Positions 8,213 to 16,402 are shown, counted from the stretch's first letter. The stretch is 64,000 nucleotides of DNA from Parcubacteria bacterium C7867-004 (GCA_001189075.1 LFCN01000006.1:620001-684000), one strand, 5' to 3'. The notes: generated by a model not told the origin, from the sequence alone. Numbers and translations are program-made.

Positions 8213-8221
8213 TGCTATCAT
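8213..8221 (+). promoter_or_regulatory. Extended -10 promoter of the DsbA-like gene, leaderless spacing
   Basis: TG-c-TATCAT ends 6 nt before ATG 8228; only TTTTTC lies between, so no ribosome site is possible there. Confidence 0.6.
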
Positions 8222-8227
8222 TTTTTC

Positions 8228-8926
8228 ATGATTCCAGCCTCGAAGCTCAAGCATGACTACTTCCTCCCTGGCGCTATTGTGCTTGCCGGCCTCATCCTTT
8301 CTATCGCGATATTCGTCTTTCGGACCGACTCCTCTCCGGCGCTCGGGCACGGAGACCCGGCCCTCGTAGCTGCTATCGGCATACAAGATCACATCATCGG
8401 CAACCCGGAGGCCAAGGTGCTCCTCATCGAGTACGCCGATATCGACTCCGAATACAGCAAGCAGTTCCAGGCTACTCTCCAGCAGCTCATGAGCGAGTAC
8501 GCTGCCGGTGGAGAAGTGGCCTGGGTGTACCGTCACTTCCCGCTTCTTGATCAGCATGTGGACGCGGGTTCCCACGCTGAAGCTGCGGAATGCGCCGCGC
8601 TCCTCGGGGATTCGGACGCGTTCTGGCGCTTCATCGATGCCATACAGTCGGCAGCTCCCGGAGAGAACCAGTTCCCGCGCACCGGCTACGCGAGCATCGT
8701 CGCCAAACTCGGACTTCCTGCTCCTGAATTCCAGACCTGCCTCACCAACAGCCGCTTCACGAAGAAAGTGTATGAGGACAGCAAGAACGCTATAGCGGCA
8801 GGTGCGGATGGTACGCCCTACACCGTGCTCATGGTTGCGGGACAGAACCCCGTCGGTATCAGCGGCGCACTCGACTATACCGATCTCAAGCGGGTGGTGG
8901 ATGAGGCTATCGCGAAGACGAAATAG
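8228..8926 (+). CDS. Membrane-anchored DsbA-like thioredoxin-fold protein with SxxS in place of CxxC
   Basis: 232 aa. An N-terminal membrane helix lies at about 13-31. A Thioredoxin_4/DsbA-type domain follows with the order of the family: GNPEAKVLLIEYAD, the active-site position, VYRHFPL, AAECAALLGDSDAFWRFIDAI, and the cis-Pro loop GTPYTVLM. In related CPR proteins the site reads like TECPYCKQF; here it is IDSEYSKQF, so both catalytic cysteines are serines (S74, S77). A thiol-disulfide oxidase role is therefore unlikely; a chaperone or binding role outside the membrane is inference. Confidence 0.85.
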   Translation: MIPASKLKHDYFLPGAIVLAGLILSIAIFVFRTDSSPALGHGDPALVAAIGIQDHIIGNPEAKVLLIEYADIDSEYSKQFQATLQQLMSEYAAGGEVAWVYRHFPLLDQHVDAGSHAEAAECAALLGDSDAFWRFIDAIQSAAPGENQFPRTGYASIVAKLGLPAPEFQTCLTNSRFTKKVYEDSKNAIAAGADGTPYTVLMVAGQNPVGISGALDYTDLKRVVDEAIAKTK

Positions 8927-8929
8927 ACC

Positions 8930-9802
8930 TTAACGGAAGGTATCCAGCTGCTCGAGTATTTCTAGGTGGACCTTGTCCGCAAGCATTTCCCGAACTGATT
9001 CAGAGGAAACGGTAAGTCCTTTTTCTCCCGAGATGCCGTTAACGATTGCAAGAGCTTCGTCATAGGACCTCCGGGACTCATGCCTGCCGCGCATACGAGC
9101 GTAATGCGCGAACACAGTAAGCTGGCTTCGCGCCTGCTTAAGGAGAAGCTCCTGTACAGGATGGACCGCAAGCTCTCCCTTGCGACCCTCGGTCCAAGCA
9201 CGCGCAAGAGAGAGTACGGTCCCGCGCTCAACACCGAGCACGATGCGCGGGACCTGAGTGAGTCGTCCTTTGATCCTGCCGTCGCCTGATTCGAAATATT
9301 TTATTGTCGCGAGCCGGTCCTGATCGATATCTCTCTTGATCCGGCCGAACTTCTTCGAAATCGTATCGGCACCGTAGGTAGCATCAACGCCGAGCGCCAG
9401 ATGCGCCTTCCTGCTCTCGGGCTCATCAAATTCGACGATGAGGTCAACGCCGTTCACGATGTCATCAAATTCGCTCGTTTTGAGAGTGTGAGCGTGCGAA
9501 CCGAACCAATTTGAAAGCTCGATCTGGTCGAATACTATGCCTTCGAGGATATCCGCCGCGATCTTTCCGCTCCCGGTCTCGAATACGTTACTCTTGAGAT
9601 GATCGACCTTAGCCAAATCTGCCTGTATTGCCTTCTGGTCATACAGGTCGCCGAAATTCTTCGGCTGTATGGCATGCTCGCGAAACAGCTTCTGAGCCTT
9701 CTCGTACGCAAGCCGTACGGTGGGATTCGTCTCGAACGTTCCGCCCGAATCGATCTGGCGTGCCATCCTGTTCTCCATCGGATTGTACCCGTTGTATCCC
9801 AT
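8930..9802 (-). CDS. Unknown protein downstream of the UvrD-like helicase-nuclease
   Basis: 290 aa from ATG 9802, picked because TGcTATCGT stands 6 nt upstream; an in-frame start at 9880 would overlap the helicase gene. No signal or membrane segment. The middle holds NGVDLIVEFD, LALGVDATYGADTISKK and VPRIVLGVERG, a beta-rich pattern a little like a PD-(D/E)XK core, but the catalytic set is not clear. It directly follows the helicase-nuclease on the same strand, so a role in DNA repair or nucleic acid processing is a guess from context. Confidence 0.7.
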   Translation of the reverse strand: MGYNGYNPMENRMARQIDSGGTFETNPTVRLAYEKAQKLFREHAIQPKNFGDLYDQKAIQADLAKVDHLKSNVFETGSGKIAADILEGIVFDQIELSNWFGSHAHTLKTSEFDDIVNGVDLIVEFDEPESRKAHLALGVDATYGADTISKKFGRIKRDIDQDRLATIKYFESGDGRIKGRLTQVPRIVLGVERGTVLSLARAWTEGRKGELAVHPVQELLLKQARSQLTVFAHYARMRGRHESRRSYDEALAIVNGISGEKGLTVSSESVREMLADKVHLEILEQLDTFR

Positions 9803-9808
9803 GCAAAG

Positions 9809-9817
9809 ACGATAGCA
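9809..9817 (-). promoter_or_regulatory. Extended -10 promoter of the 8930-9802 gene, leaderless spacing
   Basis: Minus strand TG-c-TATCGT ends 6 nt before the ATG. It overlaps the intergenic gap after the helicase stop, so the gene can be expressed apart from the helicase. Confidence 0.55.
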
Positions 9818-9822
9818 TGGCG

Positions 9823-12675
9823 CTACGTACCGAAAAGTTTGAGTAGATCGTCGTACTCGGACGGCTCGCCTTTGCGCCACTTGCCGCTTATGAGCTCTCG
9901 CAGGACCTCATCAAGTGTCCCGGCGAGCTCTGCTCGCGTCTCATCCGTGAGCGCTACCGGGTGCTCCGTCACTTCTTCCTCGCCAACCTGGATGATGAGA
10001 GCGCTATCCGTTTCGTGACCGTTCTCCCGGAGCAGAAGATCGTAGAACGCGAGCTGGCGCTCAAACTTCTGCGCATCTTTCTTATCAATAGTCGACGACG
10101 TCTTGAAGTCCACGATGCATTCTCCCCGGTCTCCCTTGAAGACCGCATCCACCTTCCCTTTGAGAACTATCTCTTTCCCATCGATCGTGCGCTTCACGCT
10201 GAACGCCTCCTCGATGGCAATTGCTTCGCGCGTGAGCAATTCGCTACCTAAGTAGGAATCGAGCGACGCATGGGCATGGCGTGTGAGCTCATCAAACGTA
10301 TCGCCTCGCTGGAGCAAGGAACGGGAGAGGGAGCGGGATAGCTCCGCATGCGCCGCGGCAGCGCGTTCGTCCTCGGCAGCGTCCTTCCGCTTGAGATACG
10401 CCGCTATGGCCGCATGCACCGCGTTTCCTACCGCTATCGCCCGGCTCTCCGGCTCACTGAGTCGCAGTACGCGCTTAGCGAAGAAGGTCGGCGGCGAAGC
10501 GAGATATTCGTTATACGCCGACGGCGAGAGGCCGTCATGCTCCAGATAACGGCAGGTAAGCTCGCGGGCAAGCTCGGGTGCATCAATAACCGTATGCATG
10601 AGTGGAATTGGATCAGACTCGACTTCAGCAACACTGAGTCCGGACGGAAGTAATGAGAGCGGCGCCTGCTCTTTCCCTGCCATGTCGGAGGCGGCATAGG
10701 AAAGGACGAGCTCGTTCTTGGCGCGCGTGAGCGCAACATAGAACAGACGGACGAGCTCTTCCTTCTCGCGCGTCGAGTCGAACATGGACGGCACGAGCGC
10801 GCTCTTGCCGCGACCTTCCCATTCGCGGGCGGTGAGCGCGGTTACGAACACGCGTTCGAATTCCATACCTTTCGCCTTGTGCGCCGTTATAACCGTCACC
10901 TGCCCTTCCCGCTGCGTGAGCGAGGTCTTGATGCTGCCAATCTCGTGCTCACGCGCTTTTGCTAAGCTGTCCATAATCTCGCCGAAGGTTGCGTTGGGGT
11001 CCCGGCGCGTCAGATCCTCGACATGCGCGATAATCTGGCGCACAAGCGGGATGTCTTCGGAAACCTGTTCGCCTCCTGAAAGGAAGAACGCACGTGCGCC
11101 CGAATCCTTGAGAAGATACGAGAGTACGTTAAGCGGTGGAAGGCTTACCACCTGCTCCCGCAGATGCGCTATCGTTCCAGCGATACCAGGAAAGGAGACG
11201 GCGAGCGCATCCGTAAGCTCGTAGTCCCGATGCTGTCTGAGGAATGTTGCGCGCTCGGCGAGGCTCGGTTCCCACCACGGCGCAAGCAGCGCTTCCCGCA
11301 GGAGCGCGTTCTCGTTCGGATTCGCAATCGCCTGCATGAGCGCGAGCAGGAAGCGGATGCTCGGTCGCCCGTCGAGGTCGATGTCGCCGGCACGGAGTGT
11401 CGGTATCCCGCGAGCACGCAGATGGAGCGCGAAGAGGTCGGCAGTCTTATTCTTGAGCGTTATGATCGCTATCTCGTGCGGTGCAACGCCCTCATCTATC
11501 GCTTCTTGAACTAGAGTCGCTACCTGGTCCCGCTCAGCGAGTGGGTCCTCGGACTGGAGCAGGTGCATCTTCCCGCCCGCGCCTCTGAAACCTGAGAGCC
11601 TGACATGCTCGCCGCTCGACGAGGGGAGATCCGCCAGCAGTGTATGCGAAAGGTCGAGGATGTCCTGGTACGAGCGATAGTTTTCGGTGAGCGCTATCAC
11701 CGTTGTCCGAGGATAGAGTGTAAGGAAGGTCTTGAAATGCGTCGTGTCCGCGCCCTGGAATCCGAAGACCGCCTGCTTCTCATCACCCACGATGAAGAGG
11801 TTCGGGTGCTCGTCGAACGCGAGTGCATCGAGCAAGGCGTGCTGAAGCGCGTTTGCATCCTGGTGCTCATCGGCGAGCACGTACTGATACTTCTCTTGGA
11901 GATCCGCTCGGAGCGCTTCATCCTCCGCGAGTGCGTCGGTCGCAATCCGGAGTACATCGGTATAGCCGTAGAGTCCTCTCGCCTCCTTCTCTGCGCGATA
12001 CGTTTCGATAAGCCCTGCCGCTTCCCGTCCTTTCTCCAGACGCTCAATCTTCTTCACGCCTGTCGGATTAAGCTCCCCGGCAGCGCCTCCTTTCCCGCCA
12101 CGCACGTAGCGAAGCTTGGGATCGTCTTTCATGCGCTCCTCTTCCTCGTCGAGCCAGCCTTGATACTGTTCGATGCTCACGCACTCGCGCGTAAGGGTAT
12201 CCTCGAGCGATTTCAAATCCTTCAGGTAATGGAAGGGTGACTTCGGTGTACGCAGTTTCGATTGCTTCAGATTCTCAAGCACGTCCCGCCAGAGCAGCAC
12301 CTGCTCAACCTCGCCCATAAGCCTGCGATCCGTGTATTCGGAGAACGCTTCGGGATACTCCTTCATGATGTGCTCGGCGAAACTGTGGAAGGTGTACGTT
12401 CCGACCTTCCTCGCAGCCTCCTCGCCGATGAGTCCTCCGAGACGCTTCGCCACCGTGCGTGCGGCGGAATCAGTGAACGTGAGTACGAGAATATTCTCAG
12501 GAGCCGTGTCCTGCGTCGTCTTTAGAATGTTGGCAATGCGCAGCGTAAGGATGTGGGTCTTTCCGGTACCCGGGCCCGCGATAACCAAGACCGGACCCTC
12601 CACCGTATCCACCGCCTGCTTCTGGGCGGGGTTAAGCTTTGCGTAGGCCTCGTCGAACGCCTTCGTATCCTTCAT
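9823..12675 (-). CDS. UvrD/PcrA-family superfamily 1A helicase with C-terminal PD-(D/E)XK nuclease domain
   Basis: 950 aa. N-terminal UvrD-type helicase: Q-motif LNPAQKQAV, Walker A AGPGTGKT at 33-40, Walker B with LADEHQD, motif III GDEKQAVFGFQGAD, motif IV LTENYRS and motif V TAHKAKGMEFERVF. The C-terminal ~200 residues are a Cas4/RecB-like nuclease with GKVDAVF (D843), then DFKT (D856, K858) and a downstream QLAFYDLLL. This fusion matches the AddA/RecB-like helicase-nucleases used in double-strand break processing. recBCD or addB are not present here. The usual Fe-S cysteines are not evident. Confidence 0.93.
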   Translation of the reverse strand: MKDTKAFDEAYAKLNPAQKQAVDTVEGPVLVIAGPGTGKTHILTLRIANILKTTQDTAPENILVLTFTDSAARTVAKRLGGLIGEEAARKVGTYTFHSFAEHIMKEYPEAFSEYTDRRLMGEVEQVLLWRDVLENLKQSKLRTPKSPFHYLKDLKSLEDTLTRECVSIEQYQGWLDEEEERMKDDPKLRYVRGGKGGAAGELNPTGVKKIERLEKGREAAGLIETYRAEKEARGLYGYTDVLRIATDALAEDEALRADLQEKYQYVLADEHQDANALQHALLDALAFDEHPNLFIVGDEKQAVFGFQGADTTHFKTFLTLYPRTTVIALTENYRSYQDILDLSHTLLADLPSSSGEHVRLSGFRGAGGKMHLLQSEDPLAERDQVATLVQEAIDEGVAPHEIAIITLKNKTADLFALHLRARGIPTLRAGDIDLDGRPSIRFLLALMQAIANPNENALLREALLAPWWEPSLAERATFLRQHRDYELTDALAVSFPGIAGTIAHLREQVVSLPPLNVLSYLLKDSGARAFFLSGGEQVSEDIPLVRQIIAHVEDLTRRDPNATFGEIMDSLAKAREHEIGSIKTSLTQREGQVTVITAHKAKGMEFERVFVTALTAREWEGRGKSALVPSMFDSTREKEELVRLFYVALTRAKNELVLSYAASDMAGKEQAPLSLLPSGLSVAEVESDPIPLMHTVIDAPELARELTCRYLEHDGLSPSAYNEYLASPPTFFAKRVLRLSEPESRAIAVGNAVHAAIAAYLKRKDAAEDERAAAAHAELSRSLSRSLLQRGDTFDELTRHAHASLDSYLGSELLTREAIAIEEAFSVKRTIDGKEIVLKGKVDAVFKGDRGECIVDFKTSSTIDKKDAQKFERQLAFYDLLLRENGHETDSALIIQVGEEEVTEHPVALTDETRAELAGTLDEVLRELISGKWRKGEPSEYDDLLKLFGT

Positions 12676-12681
12676 AGGGCT

Positions 12682-12687
12682 ATTCTA
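12682..12687 (-). promoter_or_regulatory. -10 box of the UvrD-like gene, leaderless spacing
   Basis: Minus strand TAGAAT, 6 nt before the ATG, no ribosome site. Confidence 0.55.
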
Positions 12688-12694
12688 CCTGATT

Positions 12695-12733
12695 CAAAAA
12701 GAAAAGAGTCCGGACGCGGTTATGCGTACGGAC
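12695..12733 (-). terminator. Terminator of the 12745-13263 gene
   Basis: Minus strand GTCCG...CGGAC stem extended by one bulge, followed by TCTTTTCTTTTTG. It ends just upstream of the uvrD-like promoter and insulates the two genes. Confidence 0.6.
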
Positions 12734-12744
12734 CCTGAATCGAA

Positions 12745-13263
12745 CTATCCCAGCGGCTCCTCGAACGCGAAGAGCGTTCGATCGAGGAAGTGAAAGCCGT
12801 TCCCCGATACACCGGCCCTCCGCTCACCCGTCTTCTTCGAATGATAGACGCCGCAGACATTCGGATAGCTCTCGAACATCTGCTGCTCCGTTGCGACCAG
12901 TCCCACGCCGCCCCCACAGGAGAACAATTCGTGGAGCGGGCGGGCGAGAGCGGAGACCGCGAAGACGGTGTACGGATTCGTACTGAGAAGGCCGTTCCGG
13001 CGACCCCATGAAGAAGCATCGATCGGCGAGGTCTTGCTATCCGGACCCGCCCACATGAGGATGAGGCGGACGTGCGGTCTCGCTTCTGGTATCGCGAATT
13101 GATTCCCGATGCGATGGATCTTGAGTTGCGGTTGAGGCCTGGTGTCGGGCGTTCCCGCCATGATGGCAGCATCCCACGAATCGAAACGCGGGACAGCAAC
13201 CGTAAGCCGGATAATCCTTCCGTCGAGCGGAGGGCAGATCGTATCAAGCAGCGACTGTGACAT
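12745..13263 (-). CDS. Hypothetical protein with strong ribosome site
   Basis: 172 aa from ATG 13263, preceded by GGGAGAG 4 nt upstream. A competing 175-aa frame (12720-13247) is Ser/Arg-rich and looks like a shadow. The product begins MSQSLLDTICPPLDGRIIRL and contains VRLILMWAGPDSKTS, HELFSCGGGVGLVATEQQMF and VCGVYHSKKTGERR. It has no signal peptide and no family I recognise. Own terminator, own leader: one of the orphan single-gene units. Confidence 0.65.
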   Translation of the reverse strand: MSQSLLDTICPPLDGRIIRLTVAVPRFDSWDAAIMAGTPDTRPQPQLKIHRIGNQFAIPEARPHVRLILMWAGPDSKTSPIDASSWGRRNGLLSTNPYTVFAVSALARPLHELFSCGGGVGLVATEQQMFESYPNVCGVYHSKKTGERRAGVSGNGFHFLDRTLFAFEEPLG

Positions 13264-13327
13264 GCGCTCTCCCGAATCGCAGTGTTGGAGTCAAAGAACG
13301 TGGATACGATATACCACGAAAAACAAA

Positions 13328-13885
13328 CTACGTCGAGTACCTCGTTCGGATGATTCTTCTCGCTTCCTTATGCTTAGGAACGGTCCGGGCGACCAGGTCC
13401 CAGAACCTCGCCGAGTGGTTGTGCTCCTTGGTATGGCAGAGCTCATGCACGATGATGTAGTCGGCGAGCTCGTGCGGAAGGAATGCGATGCGGTAGTTGA
13501 AAGAGAGATTGTTCTCCATGGAGCAGCTTCCCCAACGCGTTTTCTGATTCCGTATTGATATCCGTCCGTACGAGAATCCGTATGCCGTATTGAAATGCGG
13601 GAGCCTCTCCGTCACCAGCACCCTTGCTGCTTCCACCGCATCCTTGTACGCCTTCGATCCCCTTCTCGGTTTCGGAAGCGGTTCGGGAGCGACGCCCTTG
13701 TTCCGCTTCTCGAAATACGCTCTCGCCTTCTCAATCCACTCCGATTTGGTCGCCATCCACCGCTCGACTTCCCGTAGCGAAACGCGCTTCGGTTTCGTTA
13801 CCACCACCCGCCCATCTGGTTCTACCGTAAGCCGCAGATTCTTCGCCCGCACTGATTCCCGTATCTCATATTCGATCCCCGACAT
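13328..13885 (-). CDS. YgjP-like metallopeptidase (M48/SprT-like, DUF45)
   Basis: 185 aa from ATG 13885, chosen by the -10 box 6 nt upstream; a GTG at 13891 is the alternative. The N-terminal strand-rich part (YEIRESVRAKNLRLTVEPDG) and the zinc site IIVHELCHTKEHNHSARFW (HExxH plus a later His) are typical of the YgjP/DUF45 family of predicted metal-dependent hydrolases. RWGSCSMENNLSFNYRI before it is also diagnostic. Substrate unknown. Confidence 0.88.
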   Translation of the reverse strand: MSGIEYEIRESVRAKNLRLTVEPDGRVVVTKPKRVSLREVERWMATKSEWIEKARAYFEKRNKGVAPEPLPKPRRGSKAYKDAVEAARVLVTERLPHFNTAYGFSYGRISIRNQKTRWGSCSMENNLSFNYRIAFLPHELADYIIVHELCHTKEHNHSARFWDLVARTVPKHKEARRIIRTRYST

Positions 13886-13891
13886 TCCCAC

Positions 13892-13897
13892 AGTCTA
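13892..13897 (-). promoter_or_regulatory. -10 box of the YgjP-like gene, leaderless spacing
   Basis: Minus strand TAGACT, 6 nt before ATG 13885. Confidence 0.5.
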
Positions 13898-14035
13898 CAG
13901 TGAGGCTGAAAACAATGCAGATATGATGGATTGATTTCTTATACTTAGACTTATATACTTTAAGTACATTAGGGTGAGAGCTCTAATGACTATGGCTTCG
14001 GCCCCGCCCCGCTCGCAAGAGTGGGGCAAACTAGT

Positions 14036-14428
14036 TTACGCAAATAGAATTTGCTTCAGGCGCTTACGTAAGCATTCGAAGGTTTCGATATCAAGAATAT
14101 CGATTCTTCGTATGAGTCGCTTTGCATCTATTAAACGCACTTGCGATAGGTTTGCACATGCTTCCCGCTTTCCAACCATTCCGAGTGGTAAATAATATTC
14201 CCCTTTCTTCATTTTTCCTGTTAGAGCAACTCCAAAAAAGGTATTCCGATTAAATGCTCGAATCACTACAATGGGCCTGTCGAAGTTCTTTCCAGTCCCA
14301 TCTTGTTCGAATCCTATGTTCACGCCGAGAGCACATGACCATATCTCACGCTCTCGATAATGAGGATACGTTCCGCGAACGTTCCTGAATTTCTTGCTCT
14401 TATTCCACTCATCGAAGTCCTTTTCCAT
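14036..14428 (-). CDS. PemK/MazF-family toxin-like protein, no antitoxin seen
   Basis: 130 aa. After an N-terminal extension of ~25 residues it shows the MazF/PemK barrel pattern: REIWSCALGVNIGFEQDG, then FDRPIVVIRAFNRNTFFGVALT and a C-terminal helix. MazF proteins are mRNA endoribonucleases paired with an antitoxin. None of the neighbours is antitoxin-like and no short ORF upstream looks like one. The gene sits in a visibly AT-richer patch (about 13900-14500) than its surroundings, which suggests transfer. A possible -10 TAAGCT lies 6 nt before the ATG. Could also be a domesticated RNase. Confidence 0.75.
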   Translation of the reverse strand: MEKDFDEWNKSKKFRNVRGTYPHYREREIWSCALGVNIGFEQDGTGKNFDRPIVVIRAFNRNTFFGVALTGKMKKGEYYLPLGMVGKREACANLSQVRLIDAKRLIRRIDILDIETFECLRKRLKQILFA

Positions 14429-14486
14429 CTCACAAGCTTACAAAAAGGCACATAAAATAAACCTGGAGAAATCAGCACTATTTCCC

Positions 14487-14492
14487 TATACT
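14487..14492 (+). promoter_or_regulatory. -10 box of the EVE gene, leaderless spacing
   Basis: TATACT ends 6 nt before ATG 14499; no ribosome site. The spacing decides this start over upstream in-frame codons. Confidence 0.6.
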
Positions 14493-14498
14493 TTAGAT

Positions 14499-14972
14499 AT
14501 GAAAACGGAGACCCGCTACTGGCTCATGAAATCCGAGCCGGAGAGCTACAGCATCGGGCACCTGAAGAAGGACAGGAAGACCGCTTGGAATGGCGTGCGC
14601 AACTATCAGGCCCGCAACTTCATGCGCGATATGAAGATAGGCGATCAGATCCTCTTCTATCATTCCAACTGTAAGGTCATGGGCGTATACGGCGTTGCCA
14701 AAGTCGCATCAGCCCCCTACCCCGACCCGACCCAGTTCGATCCCAAGAGTCACTATTTCGATACTAAAGCGACGAAGGCGAAACCCATTTGGGACCTCGT
14801 TGATATTGCCTACGTTTCTATGTTCAAAGAGCCGGTCACCCTCATCGACATCCGCGCGACCCCATCGCTCAAATCGATGATTATCCTCCAGACAGGCTCC
14901 CGCCTTTCCGTCACTCCTGTCGACCCTGCGCATTTCAATACCATCCTCGCCCTCGCCAAAAGATACATGTAA
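14499..14972 (+). CDS. EVE domain protein
   Basis: 157 aa, covering a single EVE (PUA-like) domain: YWLMKSEPESYSIGHL at the start, AWNGVRNYQARNFMRDMKIGD, FYHSNCKVMGVYGVAKV, and a C-terminal LSVTPVDPAHFNTIL. EVE domains bind modified bases in DNA or RNA (5-methylcytosine, modified tRNA nucleotides). As a lone domain it resembles the widespread thymocyte-nuclear-protein-1-like form. Flanked by the MazF-like gene, but transcribed away from it. Confidence 0.92.
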   Translation: MKTETRYWLMKSEPESYSIGHLKKDRKTAWNGVRNYQARNFMRDMKIGDQILFYHSNCKVMGVYGVAKVASAPYPDPTQFDPKSHYFDTKATKAKPIWDLVDIAYVSMFKEPVTLIDIRATPSLKSMIILQTGSRLSVTPVDPAHFNTILALAKRYM

Positions 14973-14995
14973 AAGGCCCGCTCTGCGGGCCTTTT
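14971..14995. terminator. Bidirectional terminator between the EVE gene and the DUF5666 gene
   Basis: Perfect 11-bp inverted repeat AAAAGGCCCGC / GCGGGCCTTTT with loop TCT. It overlaps the EVE stop codon and lies 19 bp past the end of the convergent gene. Confidence 0.8.
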
Positions 14996-15013
14996 ACATA
15001 CGAGTGTTCGTTG

Positions 15014-15598
15014 CTACTTCTTTTCTCCCTGAAGCTTCTTGATCTTCTCCATGAGTTCCTTGATCTTCATCTGTGCATTTTCGAGCATCGGACGATCCGT
15101 CTTCATAGTAGTAGACGCATTGACCGTAGCGGTTGTGGTTGCGTTTCCGCTCATCTTCGGCTTTTCGGTGGTAAAGCTGCGGACTTCGGTCGCAGTGATG
15201 ACACCGGTGGTCTCGTCGATCTTTCCCTTGATCCAGACGCGGGAGCCGACGGTCGGAGTCGCGCTCCATGCGCCGTTGTTAGTCTTTGCTCCTTCGGTCT
15301 TCACGGTAAACGTGTGACCAAAGAGGGACACGGTGAGGGTCGAACCTGAGATCGCCGTTACTTTGGCGGCATCGAGATCGGCGCGTCCGCCCATGCCGAT
15401 CATGATGCTCGGTGCACGCTTCTTCATGAGGAGGTCGAACTCCTTGCGAGCCTTCTCCTCGACTTTCGTACCGCTGCCGTCGGTGGTTAGGGTGATGGTG
15501 CCGCTCGTTGAGCCCTGCTCAGCGTAGGCGACTGATCCTGCTCCGAGCGCGACAACAGACGCGAGGAGGAGCGGGATGATTAGATATCGTGATTTCAT
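15014..15598 (-). CDS. Secreted DUF5666-domain protein
   Basis: 194 aa. Signal peptide at 1-26 (LLLASVVALGAGSVAYA then EQGS). The middle (about 65-145) is a DUF5666-type small beta domain: AKVTAISGSTLTVSLFG, then VGSRVWIKGKIDETTGVITATEV. A Thr/Ala-rich linker and a charged helix ending in IKKLQGEKK follow. Proteins with this domain are common in Parcubacteria and presumed extracytoplasmic; function unknown. A CATTAT-like -10 lies close before the ATG. Confidence 0.8.
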   Translation of the reverse strand: MKSRYLIIPLLLASVVALGAGSVAYAEQGSTSGTITLTTDGSGTKVEEKARKEFDLLMKKRAPSIMIGMGGRADLDAAKVTAISGSTLTVSLFGHTFTVKTEGAKTNNGAWSATPTVGSRVWIKGKIDETTGVITATEVRSFTTEKPKMSGNATTTATVNASTTMKTDRPMLENAQMKIKELMEKIKKLQGEKK

Positions 15599-15673
15599 AT
15601 GCGTAAATAATGAACTACTGAGTAACGGTAGTAGTATACCCCGCGCAAGATGAGGTTTTTCGGAAAGGAAACA

Positions 15674-15703
15674 TTGGACTTAGCTCATTAAATATGCTAT
15701 AGA
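15674..15703 (+). promoter_or_regulatory. Promoter of the 15744 gene
   Basis: TTGGAC, 18-nt spacer, TATAGA in an AT-rich stretch; gives a leader of about 34 nt that includes TTGGAG. Confidence 0.5.
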
Positions 15704-15743
15704 ATAGATACCATCCACCTGAAACTTTTGGAGTATTCAGACC

Positions 15744-16025
15744 TTGGACGTTCATTCTGCCAACGACGCGCGCGGATCCTTCAGCTGGATCCTTCCCGAG
15801 GCGGCCGCAGCGAGGCTTTCCGAGCTTCCCGCAGAGCAGCGCGACTCCTTCCTGAGGGCCGTCACGGGCCTTTTTGAATCGAGGATTTCGCTTCTCGTCA
15901 TGGCGACAGGCTTCGACGAGCCGATGGCCGGCATCGACATCCTTGCCGCGAGCGATGAAGAGCTCATCGAAGTGCTCGAAGCGATCATTGTGCCCAAAGC
16001 ACCTTCCGATCGACCGCCCTCCTAG
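15744..16025 (+). CDS. Small orphan protein, first of a tandem paralogous pair (TTG start)
   Basis: 93 aa from TTG 15744, with GGAG 10 nt upstream; there is no usable ATG in frame. Soluble, helical by eye. It shares a pattern with the next gene: LPEAAAARLSELPAEQRDSF aligns with LSEGIARNIENLPEDRRAFV, then GLFESRISLL aligns with GLLEAELSLI, and both end in an acidic helix. No family recognised. Own promoter and own terminator. Confidence 0.65.
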   Translation: MDVHSANDARGSFSWILPEAAAARLSELPAEQRDSFLRAVTGLFESRISLLVMATGFDEPMAGIDILAASDEELIEVLEAIIVPKAPSDRPPS

Positions 16026-16045
16026 GCCGGTCGATTTTCTTTTTA
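16009..16045 (+). terminator. Terminator of the 15744 gene
   Basis: ATCGACCG/CGGTCGAT stem around a CCCTCCTAGG-type loop, tail TTTTCTTTTT. The next gene ends in nearly the same element, so gene and terminator were copied together. Confidence 0.85.
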
Positions 16046-16062
16046 ACGCTTAGGTGATGCCT

Positions 16063-16091
16063 AGACAATAACCCGATATTGTTATATAAAG
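16063..16091 (+). promoter_or_regulatory. Promoter of the 16127 gene
   Basis: TAGACA, 17-nt spacer, TATAAA. Leader of about 28 nt ending in TTGGGGA. Confidence 0.6.
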
Positions 16092-16126
16092 CAGATACTA
16101 GTTCTTACAACGTTTGGGGAATGTGC

Positions 16127-16402
16127 GTGCCAATAGACTTCTATGAAATCCATGGGGACGGGGGCTGCATCAGCATGACCCTTTCTGAAGGAATCGCGAG
16201 GAACATTGAGAATCTTCCCGAAGACCGGCGAGCCTTCGTTAGAAGGAGCATTAACGGCCTCCTGGAAGCTGAGCTCAGCCTTATCGCGGCTTCTCTTCTG
16301 GCTAATGAGGGGCGCGACAGCACGGAATGCCTCCAGTTCATGAGCAACAATAAGGCTCATCTCGCGGTGGAAATAGCCGTGATGCTCTTTGAGCCGAAAT
16401 GA
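16127..16402 (+). CDS. Small orphan protein, second of the tandem paralogous pair
   Basis: 91 aa from GTG 16127, preferred because TTGGGGA lies 4-5 nt upstream; ATG 16121 would abut the ribosome site. Paralogue of the preceding gene by the shared LPxxxRxxFxRxxxGLxExxxSL pattern. It differs by the insert EGRDSTECLQFMSNN and ends MLFEPK. Function unknown. Confidence 0.62.
   Translation: MPIDFYEIHGDGGCISMTLSEGIARNIENLPEDRRAFVRRSINGLLEAELSLIAASLLANEGRDSTECLQFMSNNKAHLAVEIAVMLFEPK

Noticed and set aside
12720..13247. 175-codon minus-strand frame overlapping the 12745-13263 gene
   Set aside because: Ser/Arg-rich shadow; the other frame has the Shine-Dalgarno site and ends before the terminator.
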